From contig RDEW01000021.1 in the NCBI GenBank assembly GCA_011109175.1, positions 934,797-998,796 of the forward strand: 64,000 nt of DNA, in the 5' to 3' direction. Every line of letters starts with the position of its first letter. The first letter of the stretch is position 1. Shown here piece after piece: positions 35,384 through 48,440 of this stretch. The position numbers were made by a program, and so were the translations under genes. The notes under the pieces are model-generated. The model was not told the DNA's origin. It ran no database searches and saw only the letters and a list, made by a program, of their open reading frames with translations. Source of the DNA: Dicyema japonicum (lineage: Eukaryota > Dicyemida > Rhombozoa > Dicyemidae).

Positions 35384-35791
35384 TTAGAATTGGTAAAGAA
35401 TGGAAGGACGACTCTCCGTGTCGTTTGCTAGAAACTCAATTGCTCTTCCATCGATATTATCCGATGTGCTGCAGAAATCGATGAGGAAGCAGGACATGAG
35501 GTGCCTCTGTGATATGTTGACCGCAGTGGAAGTGCGCCAAATGAACGAAAACTTTCCGGGGTAGGGGAGCTTAACTTCCATCAATGTTTGGTGGTGGAAA
35601 CTAAAGAAGCTCGTTGATACTTTTGGTGGTATTAGTAAATACCTTGTTGTGGATAATTCTGAAATGTCAATGAATAGCCTCTTTTTAGGAAAAAATTCCA
35701 AAATGAGAATTTTTTCACCGAGGGTTGGAACAATCCCCCTGATATTTGCCGAGTGTACAGGCTGTGTACCAGATGGTCCAGCATTTTGCAT
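35384..35791 (-). other. Open frame of 135 codons, unknown
   Basis: An uninterrupted minus-strand frame (MQNAGPSGTQPVHSANIRGI and onward, with FSFIWRTSTAVNISQRHL). It has no family resemblance I can name and no flanking exons I could join. It may be chance or repeat-derived. Confidence 0.2.
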
Positions 35792-35834
35792 TATCGTGAA
35801 ATTGTAGGTCGAGCATTAGGAAGAGAAAATTGCT

Positions 35835-36075
35835 AAGTACCAGGACGGCATCGAAAAGGATCACGTGTTCCCTCCTCTATTCCAATGGATAATTTCTTGA
35901 AAGGGTTCACACAATCGTGGTTTCGGATGGCTTGTTCCCCCTATGAGTTCTCCTACACACCTGATATAGCTGACAGATTCCTGGGAGCGTCTCATTAGGT
36001 ACTCATTTTCTTGTTAGTCACTGATCACCTTCACTTGAGGGGATCGGGGGAATAAATAAATGGATGAACTTGTCC
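35835..36075 (+). mobile_element. Diverged SINE-A-like element
   Basis: Contains GGCATCGAAAAGGATCACG, CCAATGGATAATTTC and a 3' end GATCACCTTCACTTGAGGGG, followed by GGGGAATAAATAAA. The layout matches SINE-A. Confidence 0.4.
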
Positions 36076-36163
36076 CTCAACGAATTGTAGGGACTGAACT
36101 TCTTTCTCGTTGTATGGGGGTTAATAAATAAAAACAATTTGAAATAAGAGTTTCAAATTATTA

Positions 36164-37700
36164 TCACCTCTGTTTATCCATTGAAAGACGTCTTCTCTTT
36201 TCAGCCATTTTTCGATTGTACTTCTCAGCCATAATCTCCAAACACTGCAGTCCCGTTAATTTTTTGGTCTCAGGTCTCAGTTTCTCCCCAATAGCACATA
36301 CAGTAGCAGGATTCTCCACATAAGCAAACATTTCCTCCCGTTTTATCATCTCATTCAGTCCATCTAAGACTTGTAACTTCAGCTTCTTCCTCTTCTCCGT
36401 TTTACTCTAAGATAAGTCAGTGGAATACCTCATTCAGCATATTTGAATCTCTTTGCTCCCCCACTCTGTAAATGTCATCTCCATCGACTTTATATCTTCT
36501 TCCTCGAAATCACTGATCCGCGAGGTCACTAAATTTTCTACTTCCTCAGCCAGATTCCTTTCAGAGATTCTCCCAGAAGCACCGAAGCGGCTTTCAAAGT
36601 CCTCAAGCTTATTTATTAATAAAACCTCCAAAAGACCCAAAACTTGATCTCGTCTTGCAGGAGTGATGAACCTCTGCTGAGCGTATGGGGGAACCCCTTC
36701 CTTGAAGTCATCTCTCACGTGCGAATTTTCCAAAGAATACCTCACAACCTCGAACTATAATCACTAAATTCAGTCACAAAGTCAGAAGGCAAAACAAGTG
36801 ACTCGTCAAGTGAGGACAACATACTCACAAACTCATCAAACCTCTCATACAAGGCTAACCCAATGAGGTTAGAAACCTGACAGATCGGTTCATGAAGACC
36901 GAACTGCCTGGTGGAGAAGGCAAGAGTCTTTCCACAGAGTATCTTTTGGCTTTTAATCTCAAAGTGATCATCGTAGAACTCGTTTTCGACAAACTTGACT
37001 CTCTCATAGACTTCCTCCTCTTCAATCTGCGAGAATTAAATGGAAAAAAACAGCAGATTCGGTCACTGAAGGTTCAGACTTTGAGGAAGCAATCAACGGA
37101 GTAACAAACTTTGCACAAATTAGCATGGAAAGAAGTTGAACAATCGGAGAGGACATTTGTTCCTGTAGCATATCATCAACGGCCACATCAAAGGCGTCCT
37201 GGATAGTGTTGTTGAGAAGGTGATGATTAATAAGGATGGCTGAGGCCCACTGATCAGGAAACACACCAAACACGAGTCTATCCATGCAAATATCAGTGAG
37301 GGACAGAGACTTTGACAATTTTAAGAGCGAACGGACGACAGCGTGATGAAAGGACTCGGGGACTGAAAGATACTGCTGAGATTTCCGAAAACTGTGGTTG
37401 ACCCATTAAATTAACCTGCGAAGGATATCCACGAAGAGGTCGAAGACCTTCATGTCCTTGAGGAAGTACATTTTGCATGCAAGCTACAATAATAGCAGGA
37501 ATAACCAATTCCACCAAATGAGGACTGAAATATTCCTTCTTTTGGATCCTTTCCTGGATTAGGACAGCTAATTCCTCTGAAATTCAATCTTAGGGTTACC
37601 GGCAGATTTAGCAGGAATGTTAGGATAGTTGAGACTTGCAAGCCAAACAGAGTCATCAGTGTATTTGTGTGTTAGATAAGTCCTTTTAGTAAACTCTATG
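36164..37700 (-). CDS. Unidentified multi-exon gene encoding a helical protein
   Basis: Minus-strand exons run from about 37697 to 37600, then 37576-37488, 37456-37416, 37391-37052, 37026-36778, 36754-36429 and 36406-36164. The introns are 23, 31, 24, 25, 23 and 22 nt. The product has at least 450 residues. Representative stretches are YTDDSVWLASLNYPNIPAKS, VFDLFVDILRSFRKSQQYLS, LTDICMDRLVFGVFPDQWAS, VPPYAQQRFITPARRDQVLG and FGASGRISERNLAEEVENLV. The end is basic (MAEKYNRKMAEKRRRLSM). It looks all-helical, perhaps HEAT-like; a weak likeness to NELF-B is too thin to name it. The frame between EMTFTEWG and RDSNMLNE needs one more G in the GGGGG run at about 36458. The 5' end is not found. Confidence 0.6.
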
Positions 37701-37880
37701 TTGTTATTTTAAATTAATACTTAATTTATTACAAAATCTAATTCCCAATCTCAACATGCGATTTTAAATTAATTTTAATTATTTAATTTAAATAATTTTA
37801 CATTATTATTTTTTCTGTCCCGGACAAAGTAAAGTGGGTCGGTCCAAAAGTTATCTTCCCCAATCGATTACCTTCCCAAG
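37701..37880. other. AT-rich sequence 5' of the helical gene
   Basis: Contains TTTAAATTAATTTTAATT-type repeats. It may hold a longer intron or the promoter of the minus-strand gene. Confidence 0.3.
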
Positions 37881-37884
37881 TACG

Positions 37885-38040
37885 AGCGGAGGCGTTTTCT
37901 GGCAGCGATTAATACAATGGAGAATCACAAACGTAAGATGTTGATGCTAATTTCGGACACTGGGATCACCTAACTGTTCGACTATACTTTGTCCTTCTTC
38001 TGGGTTACTCAGAAGGTTCTAAATAAGATGCAAAGTTATT
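37885..38040 (+). mobile_element. LINE 3' end fragment
   Basis: CACTGGGATCACCTAACTG and ACTATACTTTGTCC match the LINE 3' end at 1918-1965. The second hairpin arm is decayed. Confidence 0.5.
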
Positions 38041-38920
38041 GAACAAAAGTTTAAAAATCAAATTAAGAGTTTATAACTAAATGAATGTAGATGCCCGGAC
38101 TTGATGTCTAAAATGCTAGCGAAATGAATAGCCAGCTGATATCTGGCTTCCAAGTCGACCCAGAAATTCCTGCAATGAAGTTTGATGGCATCAGAAGTCT
38201 CCACGACGGAAGGAGTAAATATCACTCCTTTGGTAGGTGAGAATTTTTTTCTTTTCAACATTTTGGCTCTTCAAGATGGCTTTGGATGTACTCTGGTTCT
38301 ATTTGTGTTCAATTACCAACTCCTAGAGGGGTCACTCATTTACTTTTATAAATATTTGATCATAGCTCTAGTATGAGCTTAAGTGATTAGAATGTTTACT
38401 AGGAGTCCAGCCAAACTACATACTACCACTAAAAAAGGAAATTGACTCATCTACGTCAACATTAGTGAGGAAGGTGGTCTAAGGTGTGGATCTAGGTTCG
38501 CAATGTTTATAAGGACAGAATGAAGTCTTTGTAGTTGTTATCAGTGTTTATTAGTCGAATCATGTAATTTCATCTACATCTTGTTGGAGTGAGCCCGTCC
38601 TACTCGGTGGAATTATCTTTCAGCGCTCTGTGATGTTTTTGAGGTCCAGCCAAGCGATCTCCACTGTTGATTTCTGTAAAATCTCCACAAAGCCGAATGA
38701 TATTGTTCTTTCGCTATGCCAAGGTCGAGACAAACCATGTGCAATCCCGAGAGACTAACAACAACGTCATCCTACTCAACTTGTTCCTGTCACAAGCAAG
38801 CTCCCGTATTCCATCAAGACCTCTCCCTCTCTGGGACATTTCTCGGTGATATACTTTATTGGAATTATTAATATTTAAAACAATTTAAAATAATATTAAA
38901 ATTTAAATTATAATCCAACT
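38041..38920. other. Intergenic region upstream of U2AF1
   Basis: A minus-strand frame (38058-38261, starting MLKRKKFSPTKGVIFTPSVV) is protein-like but cannot be assigned or extended. Otherwise no feature. The 60 bp before U2AF1 are very AT-rich. Confidence 0.25.
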
Positions 38921-38927
38921 TGGTCAC

Positions 38928-39667
38928 ATGGCGGAGTATCTTGCTTCTATTTTTGGTTCAGAGAAAGACAAGTATTGGTGTAATTATCATAAATCAGAGT
39001 AAACTGCTCCTTCTACTTTAAAATCGGGGCATGTCGTCACGGGGACCAATGCACTAGAATACATAATAAGCCGACCTTTAGTCAGGTTAAAGGTTTTCAT
39101 AAAATTAAGACAATTCTAATCTCAAATATGTTCCCAGGGGCTCAAATCCGTCAACTCTACTCAGGACCAACCACAGGTTGTCTTAAATAATCAAATGTAG
39201 TTCCCCCCGACTCAGAAGAGCAGAGAAAGTTTGAAGAATTCTTTGAAGAAGTGTTTGTTGAGTTAAACGAACGAGTTTCGATTTGTCTAATTTAAGTATG
39301 GGGAAATTGAGGAAATGAATGTGTGTGAGAATGTTGGAGACCATTTACTAGGGAATACTTATGTTAAGGTGGGGGATATATATATAATTTAGTTTTATAA
39401 CGAAGAAGATGCCCAGAGAGCGTGTAAGGAACTGAACAATCGTTGGTTTGGGGGGAAACCATTATATGTTGACCTTTCTCCAGTGACTGAGTTTAGAGAT
39501 GCCTGTTGTAGGCAACATGAAGTCGGGTATCAAGTTTGGTTGATGTTAGTGAGTGCACACGTGGGGGATTTTGTAATTTTCTGCACATTCGGGCTATTTC
39601 TGACTCTTTGAAGTCATACCTTTACCAGAGAGGTAGAGGTGGGAGGTTTTGTTTGGCTAATGTGTAG
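38928..39667 (+). CDS. U2AF1: U2AF1 (U2AF35), 3' splice-site recognition factor
   Basis: U2AF35 reads the AG at the 3' splice site and works with U2AF65. Exons: 38928-38971, 38998-39085, 39110-39176, 39201-39274, 39297-39368, 39393-39526 and 39550-39667. The introns are 26, 24, 24, 22, 24 and 23 nt. The total is 597 nt, 198 aa, with no frame break. It starts [20 protein letters not shown], and the first CCCH zinc finger follows ([16 protein letters not shown]). An RRM-like U2AF-homology domain contains [28 protein letters not shown] and [10 protein letters not shown]. The second zinc finger is [20 protein letters not shown]. The C-terminus stops soon after ([16 protein letters not shown]), so the RS domain of the human 240-aa protein is almost absent. 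This makes it shorter than usual but complete in its two zinc fingers. Confidence 0.95.
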
Positions 39668-40720
39668 GAGACGGAGATATTAGTGCTGATTTGTTTGGAT
39701 TATAATAGGCATTTGTTAATTTATTTTCATTAGGGATTATTATATTGTAGGCTAACAAGACTTGTAGTTTATTAGTTCTTAATTAACATACATTCACCGT
39801 GGTTGTCTACATTAGTGTTTCTCAACGAGGGACCAAGTTTTTTCATGGGAGCGAAACGAAAAATGGTTGGGAAACACTGATCTAGACGATTAGTGCTGTC
39901 ACTCGCCTCCCATTTGGGTTAGGTACCCACATTGATGCTTGGGGATTTCCTTTCTGTTTTTTGCCTTCTTTAGTTCCTAGAGGTGTCATTGAATAGAAAT
40001 CGGCAAAATTGAAGGTATTATATCTAACGGAAAAAAACGAAAGTTTTGGTGGTAATTATGGAGCATAAAGAACGATGCGTTTAATTTTTTTTAAATTGAC
40101 TTTTTGATGTCTTGTCGATGGTCTTTAAGAGAGTGGTATATTCAAGGTAAGGGATAGTCTTTATTAAAAGAGAAGCTGTTGTGAGGAGTGAATTTTTGGT
40201 AAAAAAGAGGTGTGAGTCGAGAAGAGGCAAATTGCGATATGTTTTTGAGATTTTCCATGAGATAAAGGAAAACTGAAGAGGATATTGCTGAATGAACAGT
40301 CGAGTCTGCAGCATTATTAACAGAGATTCTGAGAATAAGCGAACGAAGAGTCGGAGTCTAAACATTTTAAGTTGATAATCCTGAATTTCTGCATTTTGAT
40401 TAAGGAAGTAACAAGATCGATCCCCAAGACAGAGTATGGAGTCAGTTGATGCACTCCGATTCTGTACTTTAGAGCATTATGACCGAAAATTAATGAGCAA
40501 GGCAGGTTTTACGGTGGTTAACCGTTAAGAGACATGCTAGAATGATTTAACCCCGACGGATATAATTGAAGACATTACGGAGGTCTATGTTGACCACGAT
40601 GCCATCTTCAGCGTCAGATGGGTTAAAAGTATATTCTTGAAGTATGTGGATAGCGGTCTAGAATCGTTGGATTCAAGTCCGAGTTTAAGAGATCATAGGC
40701 GTGCAAGACATATCCAAAGG
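39668..40720. other. Non-coding stretch downstream of U2AF1
   Basis: About 1 kb with no supported gene or repeat family. Confidence 0.35.
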
Positions 40721-40734
40721 TAATCGGGCGAACT

Positions 40735-40990
40735 GGGTGGCGCAATGTAAAGAGTGCCGGGCAAAAGGCCTGATTGCCCCTAGTTCGAATCTCGCTGCAG
40801 TACGATGCATTGGTTTGACAAGTGACGCTGTCATCAGTGAACATCTCACTGGGAATCGGATAAAGGACTCACACCCAACAAAAAGAAAAAAGAAGTGAAA
40901 AGCATTCCTTGGTTCTCCCTCTACGATTAGTTATCATAACTGCTCTTTACCTAAAGCCCGGGAGGAATATAGCTAATGTGGATCTGCGTA
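40735..40990 (+). mobile_element. tRNA-derived SINE, fullest copy
   Basis: The head resembles a tRNA gene, with box A-like TGGCGCAATGTAAAGAG and box B-like AGTTCGAATCTC about 35 bp apart. The body has GACGCTGTCATCAGTGAAC, AAGGACTCACACCCAAC and a purine-rich tract. Related copies are at 12650 (+), 14640 (-), 17005 (-), 19540 (-) and 30435 (-). The spacing of the boxes supports transcription by RNA polymerase III. Confidence 0.7.
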
Positions 40991-41109
40991 AAGTGAAGTA
41001 TTTGTGAACACAGGGATTGTCATTGAGAGAAATTAAGAGAAAACACCACCATTAGGTGATCCCGCTTCTCTCAGCAATCCCACACACCTCCTATGAGGAG
41101 CACTGATTT

Positions 41110-41720
41110 TTATGTTATTTATTTAACCCAAGACCACGGTAGAACCGAACTAATTGTCACGTGATCCCGATGCATTCTAACAGAGACCTCATCTTTGCCC
41201 GGTGTTCATCCTTCGTGCCCGCGTATGAACGTACAGGACGGCTGCCTGAATTTTCAGGGCCACCTTCCCGTGATCTGGAGTCTTGTCTCATAAGGTCCTC
41301 CGCCTCCAGAGGCGTAGGTTCGGTTCAGTGATTTTCACAAATCAAACGCTCCGTTACTCTGTGAGCCCTCTTTTGCATTTCCTCAATTTTCTTCATATTT
41401 GTCCAAGACATGGACGGTCCCCACGAGGCGCATGCATATGAGAAACATGGCTCGATGTACTGTTTGTACACGTTCATCAAGACTGGGTGAGTACCACTCT
41501 TCCATATTCCAGATAAACATTTCAATACGTTCAGTTTCTTCTCCCATTTCAATAGAATGTTTTCTACGTGTGGTGTCAGAGATGCATATCAATTGTCACA
41601 CCCAAGATCCTTTGACATCTGTTGAAAGGGATGCCGACTTTGTTTAACTTCAAGGTGACTGTCTTCCTTCCCAATCTCTTGTCAGAGGTAAATAGTGCCG
41701 GGCAGGCATTGGGAAGAGCC
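41110..41720 (-). mobile_element. Jockey-like LINE, 3' half
   Basis: On the minus strand: ALFTSDKRLGRKTVTLKLNK, then MKWEKKLNVLKCLSGIWKSG. Next are VYKQYIEPCFSYACASWGPS and IEEMQKRAHRVTERL, the usual C-terminal RT order. The 3' end has hairpin arms GATCACG and CGTGGTC (41160-41166 and 41132-41138 on the plus strand) and a TTAAATAAATAA tail. Degraded by frameshifts. Confidence 0.75.
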
Positions 41721-42030
41721 CTACACTCTTCGTATACCGAGAGTTTCATCCATGAAATACCTGGGGATTGCAGTAGATGGGAGAGGATCATACCTGAAGG
41801 ACATCGAAAGGCGAAAGAAGAAGGCTTTGCAAGCACTGTTCTGCACTAGAAGACTAAAGTTGGATGTTGATTCCATGCTCTTTGTCTTTCGGAATGTGAT
41901 TCTTCCCAGACTTATTTACAGAAGTGAGGGATGGTTCTACACCCCCTCGAGAGAAGATTCTCGCCCGACTAGAGAAAACAAGGCGAGCGGCAATCAAACC
42001 GCTGCGCTCTCAATCTGAGAGCAGCCAGTA
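41690..42030 (+). mobile_element. LINE RT C-terminal fragment, plus strand
   Basis: Encodes SMKYLGIAVDGRGSYLKDIE, RRKKKALQALFCTRRLKLDV and MLFVFRNVILPRLIYRSEGW, a YLG-type segment and downstream thumb of a LINE RT. It butts against the opposite-strand LINE at 41110-41720. Confidence 0.7.
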
Positions 42031-42835
42031 GCCTTTAACTATTTGGTTTTATTCTTCAATAAATTGTTATTGATTTAAAGAAAAAAAATTAAAAAAAATA
42101 TCAAAATACTGGGGATCATATAAGACCTAATTATTTCAGCAAGCATGTCAGCAATGTCATCACCTTTTCCACAAAAACTAAACCTATAAAATCACTTTTT
42201 GGATACCATAAAGGGTGTTTCCACTCAACCTTAAGTTACCTTTATGCGCAATACAATTAGCTACGGCTGTACGGCCACGTATCTTTTTATCTCGGTGATC
42301 CTTGGTTATAAATAATATGGATTCATCGATGGACTTTTGTTGTTGAAATGATTTCTTCCGTGCAAATAAAAGACTAATAAATGTTTACTAAACTTTTATA
42401 GACCAAGACTGGATGAGGATGACCAGAACATACATAGCGAAATCGAACTACATGTTAACTTTCCTGAATGTGTAAAAGTACCCCAAGTAGATTCCCTGTC
42501 TCAAATTATTTTCTATTAATCTGGAGGCAATGGAATGTAAAAATGCTTTGATCTAGTAATGGTATACCAGATCAGCGTGAATTAATCGATAATCTAATTT
42601 GACACTTCCACCCAAGTCCCTCTGAATAGCGACTTCATCGTTTCCTGATGTTTCTCTCGGAAACCAACGCATTTTCTATATACAATTTTGGGCGATCTTC
42701 CAGGGTGGAAGAACGGTAGCAAAAATACTCACGAGTGCTTAGAATGAAACGTGAAGTTTAAATTCAAATCATTTTATTTAAAATAATGAAAATTAGGCAA
42801 TAATTAGGATCTTCTTGACCTCCGCCTGTCCAGGT
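42031..42835. other. Non-coding stretch
   Basis: No supported feature. Confidence 0.3.
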
Positions 42836-42839
42836 TAAT

Positions 42840-43175
42840 TTGTATTCTTTCTGTGACCTTCTGGATGTTCTGATCTCGGGAAGCCAACACAATATCATCC
42901 GCATAGGAAAGTAGAACATCATTATGCTTAAAGAGTAGGGAGATCAGTCAGAAAGAGGTTAAACAGAGCAGGGGATAACGGATATCCTTGGGGGACTCCT
43001 TTGGGGAAGAGCCGTGAGATTGATTTCAGGCCCCTGAGGAGAACACGTCTCCTTAGGAAGTTAGTGATCCAAAGCTTAGCCTCCCTGGGATCTCCGATTG
43101 AAATATTTTTTCTAGATACTGATATAGAGAAAGTAGAATATCTGATTTTATCAAAGACATCTATAGTAAAATCTA
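42840..43175 (-). mobile_element. LINE RT fragment
   Basis: On the minus strand: NISIGDPREAKLWITNFLRR, RVLLRGLKSISRLFPKGVPQ and GYPLSPALFNLFLTDLP, followed by a decayed YADD region (ATAGGAAAGTAGAACATC in plus orientation). Only the palm segment of the RT remains. Confidence 0.65.
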
Positions 43176-43179
43176 CTTG

Positions 43180-43465
43180 TGTTAAAAGGGATCTTCCTAT
43201 CTACCACCAGACGAAATCCACTGGTGAAGATTACCATTATCAAAACTTCCGACGAAAAATGAAGTAATGCCAGGAAGTGCGATGAATATGGAAGAGGGTG
43301 AACCCATTTCTCTTCAGAGACGGAAGTCTGCAATGGACTATTGAAGGATGGATTTAGTAGGTACAAGCAGACGTTTCCCTGAGGTTCCTTCCTTGGATTA
43401 ATCAGTTGTGACTGTGGGCTTACCAAAGATTGTAAGGCTGAAGTTAATAAATCTCTATTAAAGAG
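43180..43465 (+). mobile_element. SINE-B copy
   Basis: GGGATCTTCCTATCTACC, GAAATCCACTGGTGAAG, TGAAGTAATGCC, GGATGGATTTAGTAGGTAC and GGTTCCTTCCTTGGATTAA, with the end GATTGTAAGGCTGAAGTTAA. It lies just downstream of the VPS4 stop on the other strand. Confidence 0.6.
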
Positions 43466-43486
43466 CAATTCCAAAATATTAATAAA

Positions 43487-45012
<1,526 letters not shown>

Positions 45013-45049
45013 AACAAAACAAATACAAAAATTAATTTATTAATTAATA

Positions 45050-45773
45050 TTATAAAATCAATTGAAAGGAAGAATAACAAGTATCACATATTCTATGTTT
45101 CTCAGTGGACAAACTCTCAAGGGCCCATCGATGAGTAGAACAACTCCGACATATTACATTCCCACACTTGCGACAGTGATGCTTACATTACTCCTGCATA
45201 TACCTTACGATTAATTGCTGAGAATTTCACTTTTGAACAGCACATGCACACTGTAGCATCAGAGTCATCAACCCACTTTATTGAGTTGTCGCCAATCAAC
45301 TCCATGGCTGATATTTTGTTAATAATGCTCTCCTGACATTTCCTAATGTTGCTGTACCACTCATTCCTCTCAGTTGGGCAGCTTGCTGATACAATCATAG
45401 CCTTCCTTGCTATGGTCAGCCGCATACAGTTTTTCATCCCTTCAATCTCATATAATATAACCCTCACAGTCTGGAAGGCACTCCACCTTTAAGCTCTTTA
45501 GTTCCATCACCCTTTGTTTGTCAAACTAACTAATTTGTAAGATAATACCTCCTTATTATAAACTACAACGGTTCCATATATGAGGATGTCGTTGAATAGA
45601 AAAAATTGTCTGTTCTTTTCTCCATCCTTGCACTTTTTTGTAAGAATTCCCTCACCAACCAACACTCTTCCAGGTTTGGCTAGTGGCTGTTAATAATAAC
45701 TGTTTTCATGACTAACCACTCCTTTGTCGGCGAAGCACTCCTCAATAAAAGTAATTCTGTCCTTGTTGCTCAT
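45050..45773 (-). CDS. PLEKHF2: Phafin-type PH-FYVE protein (PLEKHF family)
   Basis: Phafins bind PI3P on endosomes and act in endosomal fusion and autophagy. Minus-strand exons: 45773-45717, 45686-45549, 45525-45462, 45439-45204 and 45181-45050. The introns are 30, 23, 22 and 22 nt. They total 627 nt, 208 aa, with no frame break; human PLEKHF2 is about 250 aa. N-terminus: ITFIEECFADKGVPLAKPGR, then VLVGEGILTKK. The PH domain includes RQFFLFNDILIYG. The FYVE domain has WVDDSDATVCMCC, RKHHCRKCGNVICRSCS and RICDTC, giving all eight zinc-binding Cys and the R(K)HHCR lipid-binding motif. The acidic tail of vertebrate phafins is missing. The symbol marks the family; PLEKHF1 and PLEKHF2 cannot be told apart here. 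The gene lies upstream of VPS4 on the same strand. Confidence 0.93.
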
Positions 45774-46495
45774 GATCCGTACTTAACCTTAAAACATTCC
45801 TTACCCAACTCGTACATCACTTATTGTATATTTTAATGTTTAATAATCAATATTATATTGGGGTTTAATATGATTTATTAATATATTTTATTATTTTTCT
45901 GGTTATAATAATAAAATATTATTTAGTGGTACTTTAAACTACGCATTTGAAGCACTACCAATCGAACTATGACGTAATTTTCTAAGAACGGCCAACTTTC
46001 AAACAGCCATTTTATCAGATCTTTCTCAGATACCTTAAAAACCACTCCAAGATATAGGTTGACGCCATGGTCAATGAGAGGAGTAATCCACGATGACGTC
46101 CTCATTGGTATTAGCCTCTCCCTTGAAGGGTTGGGGCACTTAGATGACGACATTCCCATTTCTAACCTAGTGATCATTGTTAATAAACCACACAGCAATT
46201 AATTTAGTCGGTTTTACAAATTTAATGACATTTTGATATTGACAAAGTCATACACTAATCATCAATTCTACATTGCTTAATGGCAATGAAGCCATGTCTT
46301 CCTACTTATTGACGAAGTGAAGGATTCAAAGATATCGAAAACGCAGGAAATGTTGCATACATAAAATATCCTGTTTAGATCTTGAAAATTGAAAAAAATT
46401 TTTTGATAATAATTATGACATTTTTTACAAAAGTTAAAATTTACAATATAATTTATAAACCACAAAATATAGTATTTAAAAAACATAGCATTAAG
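45774..46495. other. Upstream region of the phafin-VPS4 pair
   Basis: A minus-strand open frame (about 45923-46198, containing KWLFESWPFLENYVIVRLVV) could be a gene fragment, but no family or confirmed splice joins were found. The rest is AT-rich. Confidence 0.3.
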
Positions 46496-46499
46496 ATTT

Positions 46500-46640
46500 T
46501 TAGTTAAGAGAGCATGATTGCGAAGGCGTTCCCACTGATCACGCTATTTCGAGCGTCAACCAGACTCCTTCTCATGGCTAGCATCTCTTCGAGGCAAAAC
46601 TTCGTCCACAGTTCAACCCCTGCCCCAATAGAAAAGCTCC
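46500..46640 (-). mobile_element. RLE-group LINE 3' end
   Basis: On the minus strand: LAMRRSLVDARNSVISGNAF and AIMLS before the stop, the conserved terminus also seen at 28376 and 55336. Confidence 0.6.
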
Positions 46641-46985
46641 CCAAATATGGAGTAAAATAATGTATCCATTTTTTCAATACTATTTTTTATTTTTTAAAAT
46701 TAAATAGCATTTTAAAAATAAAAAAAGCCATTTTATTTATTAATTAAAAAAGTAAGGGCTAATTCCCATCATTATTGTATTTTTCCCGTAATTTCTTGGA
46801 GACGTAAGTCTGAAATCATAATATTCTCTAATTACTTGAGGACAATCATTAAATACTGAATTTTCAAGATTTATTGTGTCTTCAAAGCTATGATTTTCAA
46901 TTTCATCACACCCATCATATAATTTTGTGTTATTTCAATTCCAGTGATAATAAATTAATTAGGTGAAAACAACCCGTGATTGCAG
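46641..46985. other. AT-rich non-coding stretch
   Basis: No feature recognised. Confidence 0.3.
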
Positions 46986-46989
46986 TTAG

Positions 46990-47460
46990 GCTCGTGAAAG
47001 ATATTAAACTGACGGGTCTTTGGTTCTCGAAGAACCGTCTAAATATATCACCAGGAAAATTACATGTAACGACGTTTACCTCATCACGAAAAGAAATACG
47101 GGCAACGCCAGAAATAATTGTATGATTCCCAGATCCCTATTAAGAAGACCCTTTCAATCCTTGGAGTCATCCTGGATCCTCTCCTTCAATTCAGTCATAG
47201 TGGACCTGGTAAGTACCCCTGTGCTGCATGGATTGCCCCGTTATCTCTATCGGCACAGAGCAAGCTGGAAGTTTTACAAAACCATTTCTCATTGAGATCG
47301 TCGAAAAAGACGTCTACTTCGTTTCTACGGAGAACCATAAACGTCCCCCAATCATGGAATACCTTACGGCACGCCATCGGGATTTCCTCAAGATGGCAAA
47401 ATCCCCTGACCATTCCCTAGGGCTGGTCATCAATTGTGGAGATTAATCCAGGACTCCAAA
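46990..47460 (+). mobile_element. LINE RT C-terminal fragment
   Basis: Encodes IKKTLSILGVILDPLLQFS, then YPCAAWIAPLSLSAQSKLEV and LQNHFSLRSS. This is the usual thumb region of a jockey-type LINE (Y...W.P.LS..Q..KLE.LQN). Truncated and frameshifted. Confidence 0.65.
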
Positions 47461-47689
47461 CTAACCACAGGAAGGACTGGTATGGACACCAAGATCACTT
47501 AATTAAACAAACTTTTATCCTCTTTCCCGTGATTTCTGGGCCACTAAATTCGATGTCCATTAAACTTAAAATATGAGTCTCCAAAAGTTCATATTGAATT
47601 CTTGTGCAAATTTCGGGAACATTATCTCTAAATTCATTTATTTTATTCCAACAATTATTTGTTGTGTCCTAGCTACTGGATTCCAGTCT

Positions 47690-48440
47690 TCTCCAACAAA
47701 TACGACACCCTCGGAGGAACGGGTCTCAGGTCGCGATTGAGATCGCCTTTCCAGCATATGTGTCATCGCTCTCAAGTGGAAGCCTTTTGATCCAATATTT
47801 ACTACGTTTACCAACCGGACTTTCTTGGGAAAAAGTCTTCGACGAAGCTCGTCGCGAATGGTGTAAAACTGGTTCGGAGTGGCCAAACAATCCTTCGAGG
47901 AAACGTGACTGGGATGAGATCTACTCCAAGAATATCTTTGACGTGCTAAAGTCTATGGCCAACCAGTATCTTCTTGCATGCCTCGTGTCAAGGGAGTGAT
48001 TGGATGCACTCCCGTGTTCCTTTCTGAGGACCCTTTTGGACGATGACTGTATTCGTATTGGGATCGAACAACGCCTGGGAGTTGATGTTTGCGTCGAACA
48101 TCAATGTCGCTGTGGAGGGATCGTCGATGCCAAGGGCTGCACCCGCTCTCGTGCAAATGGAGTGCGGGTAGAGCACCCCGCCATGCTGCTATGAACAACA
48201 TTGTCTTGCGAGCTCTTGAAGCAGCAGGCTTCCCGGCAGTACAGGAGCCTGTGGGATTGGACCGCGGAGATGGGAAAAGACCGGATGGGTTAACTATCTT
48301 TCCGTTCACTGAGGGAAAATCGCTCGCATGGAACTGCACTGTTGTGGACTCGTTCTCGAACTCGATGATGCTCAGCTCGGCGCAGTTTGCTAGTTCGGCA
48401 GCCGATCTGGCCAAAAAAAACGTGCAACTTTATACATTTT
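47690..48440 (+). mobile_element. LINE C-terminal half with restriction-like endonuclease
   Basis: Overlaps in content with the end of 2795-3560 (GGTGLRS) and then extends it. Next is WCKTGSEWPNNPSRKRDWDE. Then a CCHC zinc motif, split by a frameshift (CRCGGIVDAKG, then LHPLSC), and RALEAAGFPAVQEPVGLDRG. The nuclease core is KRPDGLTIFPFTEGKSLAWN. The PD...D spacing and the preceding CCHC match the restriction-like endonuclease of R2/NeSL/CRE-type LINEs. Here the last Asp has become Asn, so this copy should be inactive. Confidence 0.75.

Noticed and set aside
35384-35791. 135-codon frame as a gene
   Set aside because: No recognisable domain, no supporting exons, and it lies between SINE and LINE fragments.
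36164-37700. Naming this gene NELF-B
   Set aside because: Only one short segment (LRxxF...LSLTDIC) is loosely similar; the remaining exons do not follow the family.
41690-42020. A single bidirectional LINE at 41110-42030
   Set aside because: The minus-strand and plus-strand frames belong to different LINE segments, so these are two adjacent insertions.
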